Assembly (NCBI GenBank): GCA_027335545.1
Contig: DAHWHV010000639.1
Location: 1 to 5,603, forward strand
Length of the DNA: 5,603 nt
Direction of reading: 5' to 3'
Source of the DNA: Clostridia bacterium
Lineage (GTDB): Bacteria; Bacillota_E; RBS10-35; JAJYVN01
Shown piece by piece: positions 5,422 to 5,603 of the stretch (the first letter of the stretch is position 1; each line of letters begins with the position of its first letter). The notes beneath the pieces were generated by a model. That model worked only from the letters and a program-made list of their open reading frames with translations, did not search any database and had not been told where the DNA came from. The position numbers and the translations under genes are program-made.

Positions 5422-5451
5422 TCAATGGTCGCCCCCCCAAGGTCTTGGGCC

Positions 5452-5603
5452 CTAGGCCCCCGCCTGTTGGCGCAGCGCCGCCACCCCCGCCGCCAACGCC
5501 TGGGCGACCCGGGCGGCGTCGCCGATCCCCGCATGGGCCAGATCCGGGCGGCCGCCGCCGCGGCCACCGCCCGCCGCCGCGGCCGCGGCCACCGCCGAGC
5601 CGG
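5452..5603 (-). CDS. alaS: Alanine--tRNA ligase, C-terminal end (partial)
   Basis: Only the last 49 codons and a TAG stop are in the window; the gene enters from the right edge. AlaRS charges tRNA-Ala with alanine in the cytoplasm. The visible part is the end of the C-terminal DHHA1 (C-Ala) domain. An Ala-rich strand runs into a glycine-rich loop and the signature GGGRPDLAHAGIGD, which corresponds to the GGGGGGRPDMAQAGG block of this family. A final helix follows and ends in ALRQQAGA. The downstream genes ruvX, DUF1292 and mltG are usual alaS neighbours in Firmicutes, which supports the call. The stop is about 60 bp upstream of the ruvX start. The catalytic and editing domains are outside the window and cannot be judged. 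Confidence 0.93.
   Translation of the reverse strand, partial: GSAVAAAAAAGGGRGGGRPDLAHAGIGDAARVAQALAAGVAALRQQAGA

Noticed and set aside
5436..5449. CCCAA-GGTC-TTGGG hairpin after alaS as a terminator
   Set aside because: The stem is only 5-6 bp, has no U-run, and alaS-ruvX spacing suggests one operon.

Overview
The window is very GC-rich (by eye about 70% or more) and comes from an endospore-forming, high-GC member of the Firmicutes/Bacillota. The evidence is a clear pro-sigma-K gene plus the run alaS, ruvX (yrrK), DUF1292 (yrzB) and mltG (yrrL), which is the order known from Bacillus and relatives. Thermaerobacter- or Symbiobacterium-like lineages would fit, but the genus cannot be settled from this sequence. 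Every real gene lies on the minus strand, so the window reads right to left. Long plus-strand reading frames here are GC-driven shadows.

Right part (about 5603 down to 3102), chromosomal housekeeping: the last 49 codons of alaS, then ruvX, a DUF1292 protein with a long repetitive Asp/Glu tail, and the cell-wall transglycosylase mltG. The small gene ireB (yrzL), usually found between alaS and ruvX, is absent. A strong hairpin begins directly after the mltG stop codon and probably closes this operon.

Middle (about 2979 down to 2217), the 5' part of sigK, the late mother-cell sporulation sigma factor. A candidate sigma-K-type promoter precedes it. It has a TTG start with a strong ribosome binding site, a hydrophobic pro-sequence, and sigma regions 2 to 4 up to the motif SYVSRIE. 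Homology stops abruptly at codon 220, in the last part of region 4.2, and the last twenty or so residues are missing.

Left part (2218 down to 1 and beyond), DNA that interrupts sigK. It holds a winged-helix/zinc-ribbon protein, a small unknown protein, and a large serine recombinase resembling B. subtilis SpoIVCA, all in the same direction as sigK. The sigK break falls on the central GA dinucleotide of a 26-bp imperfect dyad, as expected for a serine-recombinase crossover site.

The best reading is a skin-type (sigK-intervening) element: the recombinase would excise it in the mother cell and rebuild sigK. The other element end and the sigK 3' exon should lie to the left, outside the window. 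The two small element genes are candidates for a directionality factor or a regulator of the switch. Gaps without genes are all under 300 bp: 1959-2204, 2876-3137, 4182-4328 and 4788-4907.
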